NCBI RefSeq assembly: GCF_003417535.1
Contig: NZ_QVLS01000015.1
Span: 1-54,111, forward strand
Direction of reading: 5' to 3'
DNA from: Hydrogenophaga borbori
GTDB taxonomy: Bacteria; Pseudomonadota; Gammaproteobacteria; Burkholderiales; Burkholderiaceae_C
Length of the DNA: 54,111 nt
Notes under the pieces: generated by a model
The model's input: the letters and a program-made list of their open reading frames with translations, nothing else
Told to the model about the DNA's origin: nothing
Database searches by the model: none
Made by a program: the position numbers and the translations under genes
Shown: one piece after another, positions 27,851 to 36,941 of the stretch
How positions within the stretch are numbered: position 1 is the stretch's first letter
How the letters are laid out: each line of letters starts with the position of its first letter

Positions 27851-29278
27851 ATGTCCACGATCAACTACAGCGAGAAGATCCCGAACAACGTCAACCTGTC
27901 CGAAGACCGCACGCTGCAGCGCGCGCTGGAAGGCTGGCAGCCCAACTTCATCAACTGGTGGGACGACGTCGGCCCCGAGGGCTCGACCAACCACGAGGTC
28001 TACCTGCGCACCGCGGTCAGCGTGGACCCGCAGGGCTGGGCCCAGTTCGGCCACGTGAAGATGCGCGACTACCGCTGGGGCATCTTCCTCAACCCCGGCG
28101 AGGCCGAGCGCAAGATCCACTTCGGCGACCACAAGGGCGAGGCCGCCTGGAACGACGTGCCCGGCGAACACCGGGCCAACCTGCGCCGCATCATCGTCAC
28201 GCAGGGCGACACCGAGCCCGCGTCGGTGGAGCAGCAGCGCCACCTGGGCCTGACCGCGCCCAGCATGTACGACCTGCGCAACCTGTTCCAGATCAACGTG
28301 GAAGAGGGCCGCCACCTCTGGGCCATGGTCTACCTGCTGCACAAGCACTTCGGCCGCGACGGCCGCGAGGAGGCCGAGGCCCTGCTGCAGCGCCAGTCCG
28401 GCGACCAGGACAACCCGCGCATCCTGGGCGCGTTCAACGAGAAGACCCCCGACTGGCTGGCCTTCTTCATGTTCACCTACTTCACCGACCGCGACGGCAA
28501 GTTCCAGCTGTCGGCGCTGGCCGAGTCCGCCTTCGACCCGCTGGCCCGCACGACCAAGTTCATGCTGACCGAGGAAGCCCACCACATGTTCGTGGGCGAG
28601 AGCGGCGTGTCGCGCGTGCTGCAGCGCACCGCGCAGGTGATGAACGAGCTCAAGACCGACGACCCGGCCAAGGTGCGCGCCGCCGGTGCCATCGACCTCG
28701 GCACGGTGCAGCGCTACCTGAACTTCCACTACTCGGTCACCATCGACCTGTTCGGTGCCGACCAGTCGAGCAACGCCGCCATCTTCTACAGCTCGGGCCT
28801 CAAGGGCCGCTACGAAGAGGGCAAGCGCACCGACGACCACGTGCTCAAGGGCCAGACCTACAAGGTGCTCGAGGTGCAGAACGGCCAGCTCGTGGAGAAG
28901 GAAGTGCCCATGCTCAACGCGCTCAACGAGGTGCTGCGCGACGACTTCATCACCGATTCCGTGGCGGGCGTGAACCGCTGGAACAAGGTGCTGGAGAAGG
29001 CCGGCATCCCCACGCGGCTGACCGTGCCGCACAAGGCCTTCAACCGCCAGATCGGCGCGCTCGCGGGCATCCGCCTGTCGCCCGAGGGCCGCGTCGTCAA
29101 CGCAGCCGAATGGGAAGCGAAGAAGGCCGAGTGGCTGCCCACGCCGGAAGACTTCGCCTTCGTGGCCTCGCTGATGGGCCGCGTGGTCGAGCCGGGCAAG
29201 TTCGCCAACTGGATCGCGCCGCCGGTGATGGGCATCAACCGCCAGCCGGTGGATTTCGAGTACGTGCGATTCGGGTAA
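27851..29278 (+). CDS. boxB: benzoyl-CoA 2,3-epoxidase, di-iron subunit BoxB
   Basis: A 475-residue di-iron protein that, with electrons from BoxA, adds one oxygen atom of O2 to benzoyl-CoA to form the 2,3-epoxide. The four-helix iron site is visible as two E-x-x-H motifs: NVEEGRHLWAMVYLL (about residues 148-162) and MLTEEAHHMFVGE (about 236-248), with an additional Glu region between them. Flanking sequence (PTRLTVPHKAFNRQIGALAG and RLSPEGRVV) is typical of BoxB. A ribosome site GAGGAAG is 8 bp ahead of the ATG. A GC-rich repeat and a terminator-like hairpin separate it from boxA. Confidence 0.96.
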   Translation: MSTINYSEKIPNNVNLSEDRTLQRALEGWQPNFINWWDDVGPEGSTNHEVYLRTAVSVDPQGWAQFGHVKMRDYRWGIFLNPGEAERKIHFGDHKGEAAWNDVPGEHRANLRRIIVTQGDTEPASVEQQRHLGLTAPSMYDLRNLFQINVEEGRHLWAMVYLLHKHFGRDGREEAEALLQRQSGDQDNPRILGAFNEKTPDWLAFFMFTYFTDRDGKFQLSALAESAFDPLARTTKFMLTEEAHHMFVGESGVSRVLQRTAQVMNELKTDDPAKVRAAGAIDLGTVQRYLNFHYSVTIDLFGADQSSNAAIFYSSGLKGRYEEGKRTDDHVLKGQTYKVLEVQNGQLVEKEVPMLNALNEVLRDDFITDSVAGVNRWNKVLEKAGIPTRLTVPHKAFNRQIGALAGIRLSPEGRVVNAAEWEAKKAEWLPTPEDFAFVASLMGRVVEPGKFANWIAPPVMGINRQPVDFEYVRFG

Positions 29279-29280
29279 AT

Positions 29281-29355
29281 CCCCCTGCGCGGCTTCGCCG
29301 CTCCCCCCTTAGAAAGGGGGGCGATGCCAGCGGCCCGGCACAGCCGGTTCCGCGG
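29281..29355 (+). repeat. GC-rich intergenic repeat, copy A
   Basis: Begins 2 bp after the boxB stop. It contains an inverted repeat (CCCCCC…GGGGGG around 29303-29321) and ends with CGGCACAGCCGGTTCC at 29336-29351. The same 16 bases and a similar preceding hairpin occur in inverted orientation at 40936-41006. In both places the element follows directly after a stop codon inside a same-strand gene series, like REP/BIME-type elements. Confidence 0.75.
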
Positions 29356-29366
29356 CATCCCTGGTT

Positions 29367-29400
29367 GAGGCCCGGGCACTCCCACGGGCCTCGCCTTTTT
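29367..29400 (+). terminator. Rho-independent terminator-like hairpin between boxB and boxA
   Basis: GAGGCCCG (29367-29374) pairs perfectly with CGGGCCTC (29385-29392), followed by GCCTTTTT. The boxA start is only 14 bp later with GGAG as ribosome site, so boxA would either be transcribed by read-through (attenuation) or from its own unrecognised promoter. Confidence 0.75.
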
Positions 29401-29413
29401 CTGGAGTAGGTTT

Positions 29414-30691
29414 ATGAACGCCCCTGTTGAACTCGCTGTCATCCAGCAGCACCTGATCGACCCCGAAATCTGCATCCGCTGCAACACCTGCGAGGCGACC
29501 TGCCCCGTGGACGCGATCACGCACGACTCGAACAACTACGTGGTCGACGCGAGCAAGTGCAACCTGTGCATGGCCTGCGTGCCGCCGTGTCCCACGGGCT
29601 CGATCGACAACTGGCGCACCATGCCCAAGGCGCGCGCCTATTCCATCGAGGAGCAGTTCGGCTGGGAGTCGCTGCCTGCCGAGCTGCCGCCCGAGGAGCT
29701 GGCGGCCGCCGGTGCCGAGGCGCCCGTGGCCGACGCGTCCGCCCCGGCGCCCGCCCCCACCGCCGCCACGCTGGAGGACACCTTCGTCGCCAGCCGCTAC
29801 GGCGCCACGCTGCCGCCCTGGTCGGCCGCGCACGCCTTCACCAACCTCTACGGCCCCAAGGCCGCGCAAAAGACCATCACGGCCACCGTGGTCGGCAACC
29901 TGCGCGTCACCGACGTGGGCACCGACTACGACACCCACCACATCGTGCTGGACTTCGGCGCCATGCCCTTTCCCGTGCTGGAAGGCCAGAGCATCGGCGT
30001 GGTGCCGCCGGGCACCGACGCCAAAGGCCGCCCCCACCACGCGCGCCAGTACAGCATCGCCAGCCCGCGCAACGGCGAGCGGCCGGGACACAACAACCTC
30101 TCGCTCACCATCAAGCGCGTGCTGGAGGACTACGACGGCAAGCCGGTGCGCGGCGTGGCCAGCAACTTCATGTGCGACCTCAAGGTGGGCGACAAGGTGG
30201 AGGTGATCGGGCCCTTCGGTTCGAGCTTCCTCATGCCCAACCACCCGAAGAGCCACATCGTGATGATCTGCACCGGCACCGGCTCGGCGCCGATGCGCGC
30301 GATGACCGAGTGGCGCCGCCGCCTGCGCGCCTCGGGCAAGTTCGAGGGCGGCAAGCTCCTGCTGTTCTTCGGTGCGCGCACGCAGCAGGAACTGCCGTAC
30401 TTCGGCCCGCTGCAGAGCCTGCCCAAGGACTTCATCGACACCAACTTCGCCTTCAGCCGCACGCCGGGCCAGCCCAAGAAATACGTGCAGGACGCCATGC
30501 GCGAGCGCGCGGCCGACCTCGCTGCGCTGCTGAAGGACCCGAACACCCACCTCTATGTCTGCGGCCTGAAGAGCATGGAGGAGGGCGTTGTGCTGGCGCT
30601 GCGCGACATCGCCACGGGCGCCGGGATGGATTGGGAGAGCGTGGGCGCCGCGCTGCAGCGCGAAGGCCGGCTGCACCTCGAAACCTACTGA
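29414..30691 (+). CDS. boxA: benzoyl-CoA 2,3-epoxidase reductase subunit BoxA
   Basis: A 425-residue electron-transfer protein that passes electrons from NADPH to BoxB. The N-terminus has two [4Fe-4S] ferredoxin motifs, [12 protein letters not shown] and [12 protein letters not shown] (about residues 20-64). An Ala/Pro-rich linker (~residues 95-120) leads to a ferredoxin-NADP+ reductase-like module with [12 protein letters not shown] for FAD and [12 protein letters not shown] for the nucleotide, ending in a typical C-terminal LHLETY. Length and architecture match BoxA. The ATG at 29414 follows CTGGAG. It lies behind a repeat and a terminator-like hairpin rather than directly abutting boxB. 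Confidence 0.96.
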   Translation: MNAPVELAVIQQHLIDPEICIRCNTCEATCPVDAITHDSNNYVVDASKCNLCMACVPPCPTGSIDNWRTMPKARAYSIEEQFGWESLPAELPPEELAAAGAEAPVADASAPAPAPTAATLEDTFVASRYGATLPPWSAAHAFTNLYGPKAAQKTITATVVGNLRVTDVGTDYDTHHIVLDFGAMPFPVLEGQSIGVVPPGTDAKGRPHHARQYSIASPRNGERPGHNNLSLTIKRVLEDYDGKPVRGVASNFMCDLKVGDKVEVIGPFGSSFLMPNHPKSHIVMICTGTGSAPMRAMTEWRRRLRASGKFEGGKLLLFFGARTQQELPYFGPLQSLPKDFIDTNFAFSRTPGQPKKYVQDAMRERAADLAALLKDPNTHLYVCGLKSMEEGVVLALRDIATGAGMDWESVGAALQREGRLHLETY

Positions 30692-30704
30692 CGCCCGGCG
30701 GGGT

Positions 30705-32480
30705 TCAGTAGAGGTACACCGCGCCGACGTCGCTGCCCGACCGGTCGGCCTGGTCGCCCCCGATGCCGGGGCTGGCGTTGACCGCCGAGGGGCTGCCCGC
30801 CGCCAGTGCCGCGCGGGGGGGCCCCACGCCAGCGCCCTGGTCCGACAGGGCGAGGGTGGAGCCGAAGCCGTCGCCGCGCAGGGTGTTCGAGGGCTTGAGG
30901 TAGGCCTGCTGCCGCCACCCCGCCGCGGTGCGCCGGAAGAGATAGGCCGCGCCGCTCCAGGGGGCGCTGTTGTCGCCCTGGTCGGCCTGCAGGCCCCGTG
31001 CGGCGCTGCCCTCGCCGGGGGCACCCACCGCCAGCGTGGCGCCATCGCGGGACAACACCACGCTGGCGCCGAAGTTGTCGTTGGCGTCGGCGTTCGATGC
31101 CTTGACGTAGGTCGACTGGCGCCACTGGCCACCCTGGCGGTCAAACAGGTACGCGGCCCCGCTGGCCGTGGCGGCGTTGTTGTGGGGATCGCCATCGATG
31201 CCTCTCGCGCCGCTGGCTTCGTAGGGGCTGCCCACGGCCATGGCCTGGCCATCGGCCGACAGCGCGATGGCAGCGCCGAACGCGGCGTTGCCCAAGGTGT
31301 TGGAGGCTTTCACGTAGGCCTGCTGACTCCAGGTGTCCCGGGCCCGACCGAAGACGTACACCGCGCCGCTGCTCTGGGCGGTGTTGTCGTCGGGGTCCCC
31401 GCCCACGCCCGTGGCGGCGCTGGATTCGTTGGTGGCGCCGACGGCCAGCGTCTGACCGTCGGCCGACAGCGCCAACGCGGCGCCGAAGCCGTCGTCGGCG
31501 TCGGCGTTGGAGGCCTTGACGTAGGCCTGCTGCGTCCAAGCGGCGGCGGCGAGGGCGAACACGTAGGCCGCGCCACTTCGCCGCCGGCTGTTGTTGTCCG
31601 CCCCGTTGATGGCGCGGGCATCGCCCGATTCGTCGGGTGCGGTCACGGCCAGGACGGTGCCGTCGCCCGACAGCGCCACTTGCCAGCCGAACCGGTCGCC
31701 CGCATCGGCGTTCGACGCCGCGACCCGGACCGGAAGGCCCCAGGCAGCGGCACCGCCCCCGCGCGTGAAGACAAAGGCGCTGCCGCTGTGGCCGACGTCA
31801 CCGCTGCCAGTGGGCGCGCCCACCGCCAGCGTCGCGCCGTCGGCGGACAAGGCCAGGCTGTAGCCGAACAGGTCGCCCGGTTCCGGCGCCGGGGGCGCCA
31901 GTCGGGACGCCTGCGCCCACTGAGCGCCCGTGCGGGCGAAGACGTAGACCGCGCCGCCGCTGCCCCGGCCCGACGCGCTGCCCGGTGCGCCGACGGCCAG
32001 GAACTGCCCGTCGGCCGACACGGCCACGCTCTGGCCGAAGCGGTCGTTGTCGGCGGGGGCGGCGGCCTTGACGTAGCCGATGGCCGGCACCAGCGCGTCG
32101 CTCACCCGCTGCTCGGCGGTGTCGACGCAGTCCTGGTCGCGGCAGACCTGCAGCCGGTAGCGCGCGTTCACGCGCTCGGGCAGAAAAACCCCATGGTCGT
32201 ATTGCGTGGTGTCGGCCGGCAGGTCGGCGATGGGCGTGTAGCCCGAGGCGCCGTCGGGGTCCTCGAGCAGGCGGTAGCCGGTTTCGCCGGCGGCGTCGTT
32301 CCAGGTGAAGCGCAAGGTCTTGATGGCGGCGGGCGTGAGCGTGAAGCCCAGGGTGGCGTCGCTGGGAAACCCGACGGTGGCGGACGAGGTCACGGCGCTG
32401 GAGCCGCCGCCGCAGGCCGCGAGGGCACTGGCCAGCAGAAGCAGGGAAGCGCGGATCGCGCGGCGGATGTCGGGTGTCAT
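30705..32480 (-). CDS. FG-GAP-like seven-bladed beta-propeller lipoprotein, copy 1
   Basis: A 591-residue protein starting with a signal peptide and lipobox-like LAACGGGSS, so a surface or periplasmic lipoprotein is expected. Residues ~40-125 look like a fibronectin-III-type beta domain (RFTWNDAAGETGYRLLEDP). Seven repeats follow, each built around FG-x-x-(L/V)ALSADG-x-x-LAVGAP, as in FG-GAP/integrin-alpha propellers; one circle of seven blades is the natural reading. The last blade is altered (SDQGAGVGPPRAALAAGSP). The end, DVGAVYLY, is nearly identical to the paralogue at 36942-38675. It converges with boxA, 13 bp apart. Function unknown; such propellers often bind protein or glycan ligands. 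Confidence 0.85.
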   Translation of the reverse strand: MTPDIRRAIRASLLLLASALAACGGGSSAVTSSATVGFPSDATLGFTLTPAAIKTLRFTWNDAAGETGYRLLEDPDGASGYTPIADLPADTTQYDHGVFLPERVNARYRLQVCRDQDCVDTAEQRVSDALVPAIGYVKAAAPADNDRFGQSVAVSADGQFLAVGAPGSASGRGSGGAVYVFARTGAQWAQASRLAPPAPEPGDLFGYSLALSADGATLAVGAPTGSGDVGHSGSAFVFTRGGGAAAWGLPVRVAASNADAGDRFGWQVALSGDGTVLAVTAPDESGDARAINGADNNSRRRSGAAYVFALAAAAWTQQAYVKASNADADDGFGAALALSADGQTLAVGATNESSAATGVGGDPDDNTAQSSGAVYVFGRARDTWSQQAYVKASNTLGNAAFGAAIALSADGQAMAVGSPYEASGARGIDGDPHNNAATASGAAYLFDRQGGQWRQSTYVKASNADANDNFGASVVLSRDGATLAVGAPGEGSAARGLQADQGDNSAPWSGAAYLFRRTAAGWRQQAYLKPSNTLRGDGFGSTLALSDQGAGVGPPRAALAAGSPSAVNASPGIGGDQADRSGSDVGAVYLY

Positions 32481-32523
32481 GTCGAGGCCGGCAGTCAGGA
32501 AAGCCCGCGATTGGATCGGCGAT

Positions 32524-32558
32524 CTCGTGCGCCATCCATACGGCCTAGGCGGTAGTTC
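32524..32558 (-). promoter_or_regulatory. promoter-like element upstream of FG-GAP lipoprotein copy 1
   Basis: On the minus strand the sequence GTATGGAT followed by GGCGCACGAG lies about 45-60 bp before the start codon and matches, almost base for base, the region at the same distance before the paralogue at 38675; a GAA(C/T) lies about 14 bp upstream in both. A downstream CAATCGC is also conserved. This looks like a shared promoter, perhaps for an alternative sigma factor; the factor is not identified. Confidence 0.55.
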
Positions 32559-32669
32559 TTGCACCCATCAGGGCAAATAAATCCTTCGCCGTGGCGCGGG
32601 CAAACCCCGGCGGGGCCCCGGGCATCTCCGGGGGGGAGGCCGACGGATGGCGTACAGTCGTCGTTCCCT

Positions 32670-33302
32670 ATGCATGCTGCCCATACGTCTCCCGTGCCGG
32701 CCCGGCATCGCCCCGTGATCGAGGTCGATGTCGTGATGCGCCGCGAGCCCGTGCAGGGGCCCATGGCGCACTGGCAGCCCTGGCGCTGGGTGCTGGCCGA
32801 TGTGCTGCTGCGCGCCGAGCCCGACGAGGCCGCCCGGCTGGCGCCGGACGAGGCGCACCGGCCGCAGGCGGTCGAGCCCATCGATGCGGGCGCGGTGGCC
32901 GACGGCAGCCAGCACTGGCTGCACCCGCGCTTTCGCGTCGAGCTGTTCCGCGACGACGCCGAGGGCTACTTCCTCAACCTCAGCAGCCCCCGGCCCTGTT
33001 TCTGGGTCATGTGGCGCGCCGAGGGCGAGGCCCTGGTCGGGGGCGAGCCCCTGGCCGTGCCCCTGATCGTGACCCTGAGTTACCACGACGCCGGCCGCTG
33101 GCTGGACGCGCAGGAGCGCGTGGACCAAGTGGCCGCGCCGCCCGAGGTGGTGGACTGGCTGCGCGCTTTCGTCGACGCGACCTACGTGCCCGAGCCGAAG
33201 CGGCGCCAGCGGCCCCAGAGCTTTCGGCCGCTGACGGACCGCTTCGGCCAGCCGGTGCGCGTGAGCACGGACAAGCCGCGCGGCGGCAACGGAGGCCATT
33301 GA
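32670..33302 (+). CDS. DUF3305 protein of formate dehydrogenase loci
   Basis: A 210-residue protein. IEVDVVMRREPVQGPMAHWQPWRWVLADV, the acidic middle, and WLHPRFRVELFRDDAEGYFLNLSS are characteristic of DUF3305, a family I know only from formate dehydrogenase gene clusters. SLSYHDAGRWLDAQERVD-type sequence (LSYHDAGRWLDAQE) and a basic C-terminal tail follow. It has no signal peptide or membrane segment and probably acts in the cytoplasm in enzyme maturation; the exact role is unknown. The ATG at 32670 is preferred to the longer in-frame start at 32559. DUF3306 begins one base after its stop, implying translational coupling. Confidence 0.85.
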   Translation: MHAAHTSPVPARHRPVIEVDVVMRREPVQGPMAHWQPWRWVLADVLLRAEPDEAARLAPDEAHRPQAVEPIDAGAVADGSQHWLHPRFRVELFRDDAEGYFLNLSSPRPCFWVMWRAEGEALVGGEPLAVPLIVTLSYHDAGRWLDAQERVDQVAAPPEVVDWLRAFVDATYVPEPKRRQRPQSFRPLTDRFGQPVRVSTDKPRGGNGGH

Positions 33303-33303
33303 G

Positions 33304-33927
33304 GTGGCGGACGAGGGCGGCGGCTTCCTCTCGCGCTGGTCGCGGCGCAAGCAGGCGGTGCGCGAGGGCCAGGCGCTGCCGCCCGAGCCGGCGGCCGCGC
33401 CGCCGGGCGCGGAGCCGGTGCCCGCGGCCCCGGTCGCATCGGCCCCGTCGGCCGCTTCGCCCGCTTCGGCCCTGCCGCCCGCCGACGCGCCGCGCGACAG
33501 CACCCCCTCACCCACGCTGGACGACGTCGCCCGGCTCACTCCCGAGGCCGACTTCAGCCGCTTCGTCGCGCCCGACGTCTCCAGCGAGGTGCGCAACGCC
33601 GCCGTGAAGAAGCTCTTCGCCGACCCACACTTCAACGTGATGGACGGCCTGGACGTCTACATCGACGACTACAGCCTGCCCAGCCCGCTGTCCAAGGCCG
33701 ACATGGCCAAGATGGTTGGCGCGCGCTTCCTCAAGCTGGTGGACGACCCGGAAGACGAGAAGGCGCCCGCGCCGGCCAGCGAACCCACACCGAGCGGCGG
33801 ACCCACCGCCGCCATCCCCGGCGCCTCCCCCGCCGACACGCCCCCCACCCACGATGACCACGCTGATCTGCAACTGCAACCAGACCATGCCCCTGGACCC
33901 GAAGGCCCTGGGCGCGGCGCTGGATGA
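33304..33927 (+). CDS. DUF3306 protein of formate dehydrogenase loci
   Basis: A 207-residue protein with a GTG start placed one base after the DUF3305 stop. The family signature is the N-terminal FLSRWSRRKQAVREG, an Ala/Pro-rich linker of about 50 residues, then LTPEADFSRFVAPDVSSEVRNAA and KLFADPHFNVMDGLDVYIDDYS. The C-terminal ~50 residues are low-complexity and acidic, and their coding region overlaps the start of the ferredoxin gene by 74 bp in another frame. It is always seen with DUF3305 near formate dehydrogenase genes, so a maturation or assembly role is inferred; biochemistry is unknown. Confidence 0.85.
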   Translation: MADEGGGFLSRWSRRKQAVREGQALPPEPAAAPPGAEPVPAAPVASAPSAASPASALPPADAPRDSTPSPTLDDVARLTPEADFSRFVAPDVSSEVRNAAVKKLFADPHFNVMDGLDVYIDDYSLPSPLSKADMAKMVGARFLKLVDDPEDEKAPAPASEPTPSGGPTAAIPGASPADTPPTHDDHADLQLQPDHAPGPEGPGRGAG

Positions 33928-35956
33928 AGACCTGACGACGCACACCACGCTGTGCCGGCGCGATGCGGCCGCGTTCCAGCGCGCCAGCCGCAGCGGCGAC
34001 GAACTGGTGGTGGCCTGCACGCAGGAAAGCCGCCTGTTCACCGAGCTCTCGCAACAGACCGAGGGCGCGGTACCGCTGGACGTGCGCCCCATCCGTTTCG
34101 TGAACCTGCGCGAGACCGGTGGCTGGGGCCGCGAGGCCAAGGCCGCCACGCCCAAGATGGCCGCGCTGCTGGCGGCCGCGCGCCTGCCCGACCCCGAGCC
34201 CGTGCCCACGGTGAGCTACCAGAGCGAAGGCCGTCTGCTCATCGTCGGTCCGCTCGACGCCGCCGAGCGGATCGCCGCGCAACTGGCGGATGCGCTCCAG
34301 GTCACCGTGTTCGCGCAAGGCGGGCGGGGCCAGCAGGCGCGTGCCTGGCCGGTGCTGGGCGGGCAACTGGGCGCCATCCAGGGCTGGCTCGGCGCCTTCG
34401 AGGTCGAGTGGTCCAGCACCAATCCCATCGACCTGGACCTGTGCACGCGCTGCAACGCCTGCGTGGCCGCCTGTCCCGAAGGCGCGATCGGCCTGGACTA
34501 CCAGATCGACCTCGACCGCTGCCAGAGCCACCGCGCCTGCGTGCAGGCCTGCGAGGCCGTGGGCGCCATCAACTTCCAGCGCGACGCCGTCCCGCACCGC
34601 GATCGCTTCGACCTCGTGCTCGACCTGCGCGACGCGCCCGCGTTCGTTCAGCACGCGCCCCCGCAGGGCTACTTCCACTTGCCCGGCGGCCTGCGGCACG
34701 ACAAGGGCCTCGAGACCCTGGTCCGACTGCGCGAGATGGTGGGCGAGTTCGAGAAGCCCAAGTTCTTCACTTACAACCACAAGCTCTGCGCGCATGGCCG
34801 CAACGAGACCGTGGGTTGCGACGCCTGCATATCGGTCTGCTCGGCGCAGGCCATCCGAAGCGAGGTCGAGCGGCAGCAGATCGCCGTCAACCCCAACCTC
34901 TGCGTGGGCTGCGGCGCCTGCACCACCGTCTGCCCCACGGGCGCGCTGGGCTTCGCCTACCCGCGCGCCAGCGAGCAGGGCAACCGGCTGCGCACCGTGC
35001 TGTCCACCTACGCCAAGGCCGGTGGGAAAGAGGCGGCCGTGCTGCTGCACAGCCAGACCGCCGGCAGCGAACTCATCGAGGCCCTGGGCCGCGAGGCCGT
35101 GCTGCGGCCCAAGGCCATCAAGGGCGTGCCCGCGCGCGTGATTCCGCTGCCCTTGTGGCACACCGCCTCGGTCGGCCTGGATGTGTGGCTCAGCGCTTTC
35201 GCCTACGGCGCCTCGCAGGTCTGGGTGCTGATGACGGACGAAGAGGCGCCGCAGTACCGCGAGGCCTTGCGCGAGCAGATGGCGGTGGCCCAGGCCATCG
35301 TGAGCGGCCTGGGCTACGCGGGCACGCACTTTCGCCTGATCGAGGCGCGCGACGCGGCCACGCTGGACGTGCAATTGGCCTCGCCGCCGGCGCAGGGCGT
35401 GAAGCGCCGCGCGAGCTACGCGGTGCAGCGCGAGAAGCGCGCCACCATGGAACTCGCGCTCGACCACCTGCTGCAGGACAGCGCCGCGCACCCGCGTGCG
35501 GTGGACGCCGTGCCCTTGCCCGCGGCCTCGCTGTTCGGCGCGGTGAACGTGAACAAGGACGCCTGCACCCTGTGCCTGAGCTGCGTGAGCGCCTGCCCGG
35601 CCAACGCCCTGCTCGACAATGCCGAGCGACCGCAGCTGCGCTTCGTCGAGAAAAACTGCGTGCAGTGCGGCCTGTGCGCCACCACCTGCCCCGAGGACGC
35701 CATCACCCTGCAGCCCCGCCTGCTGCTGACCGAGCAGCGCCGCCAGCCGCGCGTGCTCAACGAGGCCCAGCCCTACGCCTGTGTGCGCTGCGGCAAGCCC
35801 TTTGGCACGCTCAAGGGCGTGGAGCTGATGCTGGGCAAGCTGGCCGGCCACGCCATGTTCCAGGGCGAGGCGCTGGAGCGCCTCAAGATGTGCGGCGACT
35901 GCCGCGTGGTGGACATCTACAGCAACCCGAACGAATCGCGCATCACCGACCACTGA
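33854..35956 (+). CDS. large multi-cluster 4Fe-4S ferredoxin of the formate dehydrogenase accessory set
   Basis: A 700-residue cytoplasmic protein from the ATG at 33854 (MTTLICNCNQTM). It contains many cysteine motifs in order: LCTRCNACVAACP (~residue 197), CQSHRACVQACE, GCDACISVC, LCVGCGACTTVCP (~350), then after a ~200-residue domain, CTLCLSCVSACP (~575) and NCVQCGLCATTCP, and near the end CVRCGKP and MCGDC. At least five [4Fe-4S] clusters are possible. It is usually located next to DUF3305/DUF3306 and TorD in formate dehydrogenase loci and may supply electrons or clusters during maturation; its role is not established to my knowledge. It overlaps DUF3306 by 74 bp and precedes the chaperone gene by 11 bp. 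Confidence 0.88.
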   Translation: MTTLICNCNQTMPLDPKALGAALDEDLTTHTTLCRRDAAAFQRASRSGDELVVACTQESRLFTELSQQTEGAVPLDVRPIRFVNLRETGGWGREAKAATPKMAALLAAARLPDPEPVPTVSYQSEGRLLIVGPLDAAERIAAQLADALQVTVFAQGGRGQQARAWPVLGGQLGAIQGWLGAFEVEWSSTNPIDLDLCTRCNACVAACPEGAIGLDYQIDLDRCQSHRACVQACEAVGAINFQRDAVPHRDRFDLVLDLRDAPAFVQHAPPQGYFHLPGGLRHDKGLETLVRLREMVGEFEKPKFFTYNHKLCAHGRNETVGCDACISVCSAQAIRSEVERQQIAVNPNLCVGCGACTTVCPTGALGFAYPRASEQGNRLRTVLSTYAKAGGKEAAVLLHSQTAGSELIEALGREAVLRPKAIKGVPARVIPLPLWHTASVGLDVWLSAFAYGASQVWVLMTDEEAPQYREALREQMAVAQAIVSGLGYAGTHFRLIEARDAATLDVQLASPPAQGVKRRASYAVQREKRATMELALDHLLQDSAAHPRAVDAVPLPAASLFGAVNVNKDACTLCLSCVSACPANALLDNAERPQLRFVEKNCVQCGLCATTCPEDAITLQPRLLLTEQRRQPRVLNEAQPYACVRCGKPFGTLKGVELMLGKLAGHAMFQGEALERLKMCGDCRVVDIYSNPNESRITDH

Positions 35957-35967
35957 GACACGCCGCC

Positions 35968-36585
35968 ATGATGGAACGCATCCCCGTCTCCTCCACGCTC
36001 GACGAAGAAACCGCGCGCGCCGAGGTCTATGGCCTGCTGGCCGCGCTGTACTACGCGCCGCCCGGCGCCGAGCTGCTGAGCCAGCTGCGCGTGGCCGCCA
36101 CCGAGGCGCCGGCGGCGGGCGCCTTTCTCGAGGAGCCCTGGCGCCAGGTCGTGGCGGCCGCGCGCGAGCGCGACGACGCGGCCATCGCCGACGAGTTCGA
36201 CGCCCTGTTCGGCGGCGTGGGTAAGCCCGAGGTTCACCTGTTCGGCTCGCACTACCTCAGCGGTTTCCTGAACGAAAAGCCGCTGGCCCAGCTGCGCGGC
36301 GACCTGGCCGCGCTGGGCCTGGCGCGCGAAGAGAGCATGCCCGAGACCGAAGACCACGTGGCCTACGTGTTCGAGGTCATGCGCTACCTGATCGCTGGCG
36401 ACGACGTCGAGGTGGCCAACCTCATGCGCCAGCGCGAGTTTTTCACGAAGCACGTGCAGACCTGGGTGCCGCAGCTGTGTGAGACCATCGCGGCCCAGCC
36501 CCGCGCCGGCTTCTATGCCGCGCTCGCGGGCTTCACGCAGGCCTTCATCGGGGTCGAGGCGCAGGGCTTCGACCTGCTGGCCTGA
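35968..36585 (+). CDS. TorD/DmsD-family molybdoenzyme chaperone
   Basis: A 205-residue helical protein. RAEVYGLLAALYYAPPG at the N-terminus, EFDALFGGVGKPEVHLFGSHYLSGFLNEKPLAQLR in the centre (the E-x-x-x-L-F and P-x-x-S/H-x-Y pattern of the family) and EDHVAYVFEVMRYLI place it in the TorD/NarJ/DmsD group. These bind twin-arginine leaders and aid cofactor insertion into molybdenum/tungsten enzymes before export. Here the client is most likely FdhA, which carries a twin-arginine signal (43182-46142). The start ATG at 35968 is the first of two adjacent ATG codons. It follows the ferredoxin gene by 11 bp. Confidence 0.9.
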   Translation: MMERIPVSSTLDEETARAEVYGLLAALYYAPPGAELLSQLRVAATEAPAAGAFLEEPWRQVVAAARERDDAAIADEFDALFGGVGKPEVHLFGSHYLSGFLNEKPLAQLRGDLAALGLAREESMPETEDHVAYVFEVMRYLIAGDDVEVANLMRQREFFTKHVQTWVPQLCETIAAQPRAGFYAALAGFTQAFIGVEAQGFDLLA

Positions 36586-36611
36586 CCGGTATCACGCACA
36601 CAGGAGCAGGC

Positions 36612-36917
36612 ATGGCAGGCAAGGGCTATTGGATCGGTCGCGTCGACGTGGACGACCTGGAGCGCTACAAGCTGTACGTGGAGGCCAACGCGGCGCCGTT
36701 TCGCGAGTACGGCGCGAAGTTCCTGGTGCGCGGCGGGCGCTTCGAATGCGTGGAGGGCACCAGCCGCTCGCGCAACGTGGTGATCGAGTTCCCCTCGTAC
36801 GAACAGGCCATGGCCTGTTACCGCTCGCCGGGCTACCAGGCCGCCATCGCGCTGCGCGCGCCGGTGTCGGTGATCGACCTGATCATCATCGAAGGCCACG
36901 AAGGCGCGCAGCCCTGA
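36612..36917 (+). CDS. DUF1330 family protein
   Basis: A 101-residue protein of the small alpha/beta ferredoxin-like fold family DUF1330, with GYWIGRVDVDDLERYKLYVEA, KFLVRGGRFECVEG, VVIEFPSYEQAMACYRSPGYQ and a C-terminal hydrophobic strand. Such proteins are usually dimers of unknown enzymatic role. An AGGAGCAGG ribosome site is 7 bp from the ATG. It is 26 bp downstream of the TorD-like gene, probably the last gene of the accessory unit. A link to formate metabolism is positional only. Confidence 0.9.
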   Translation: MAGKGYWIGRVDVDDLERYKLYVEANAAPFREYGAKFLVRGGRFECVEGTSRSRNVVIEFPSYEQAMACYRSPGYQAAIALRAPVSVIDLIIIEGHEGAQP

Positions 36918-36941
36918 GCGGTCGCGGGCGGCGCTGCCGCC

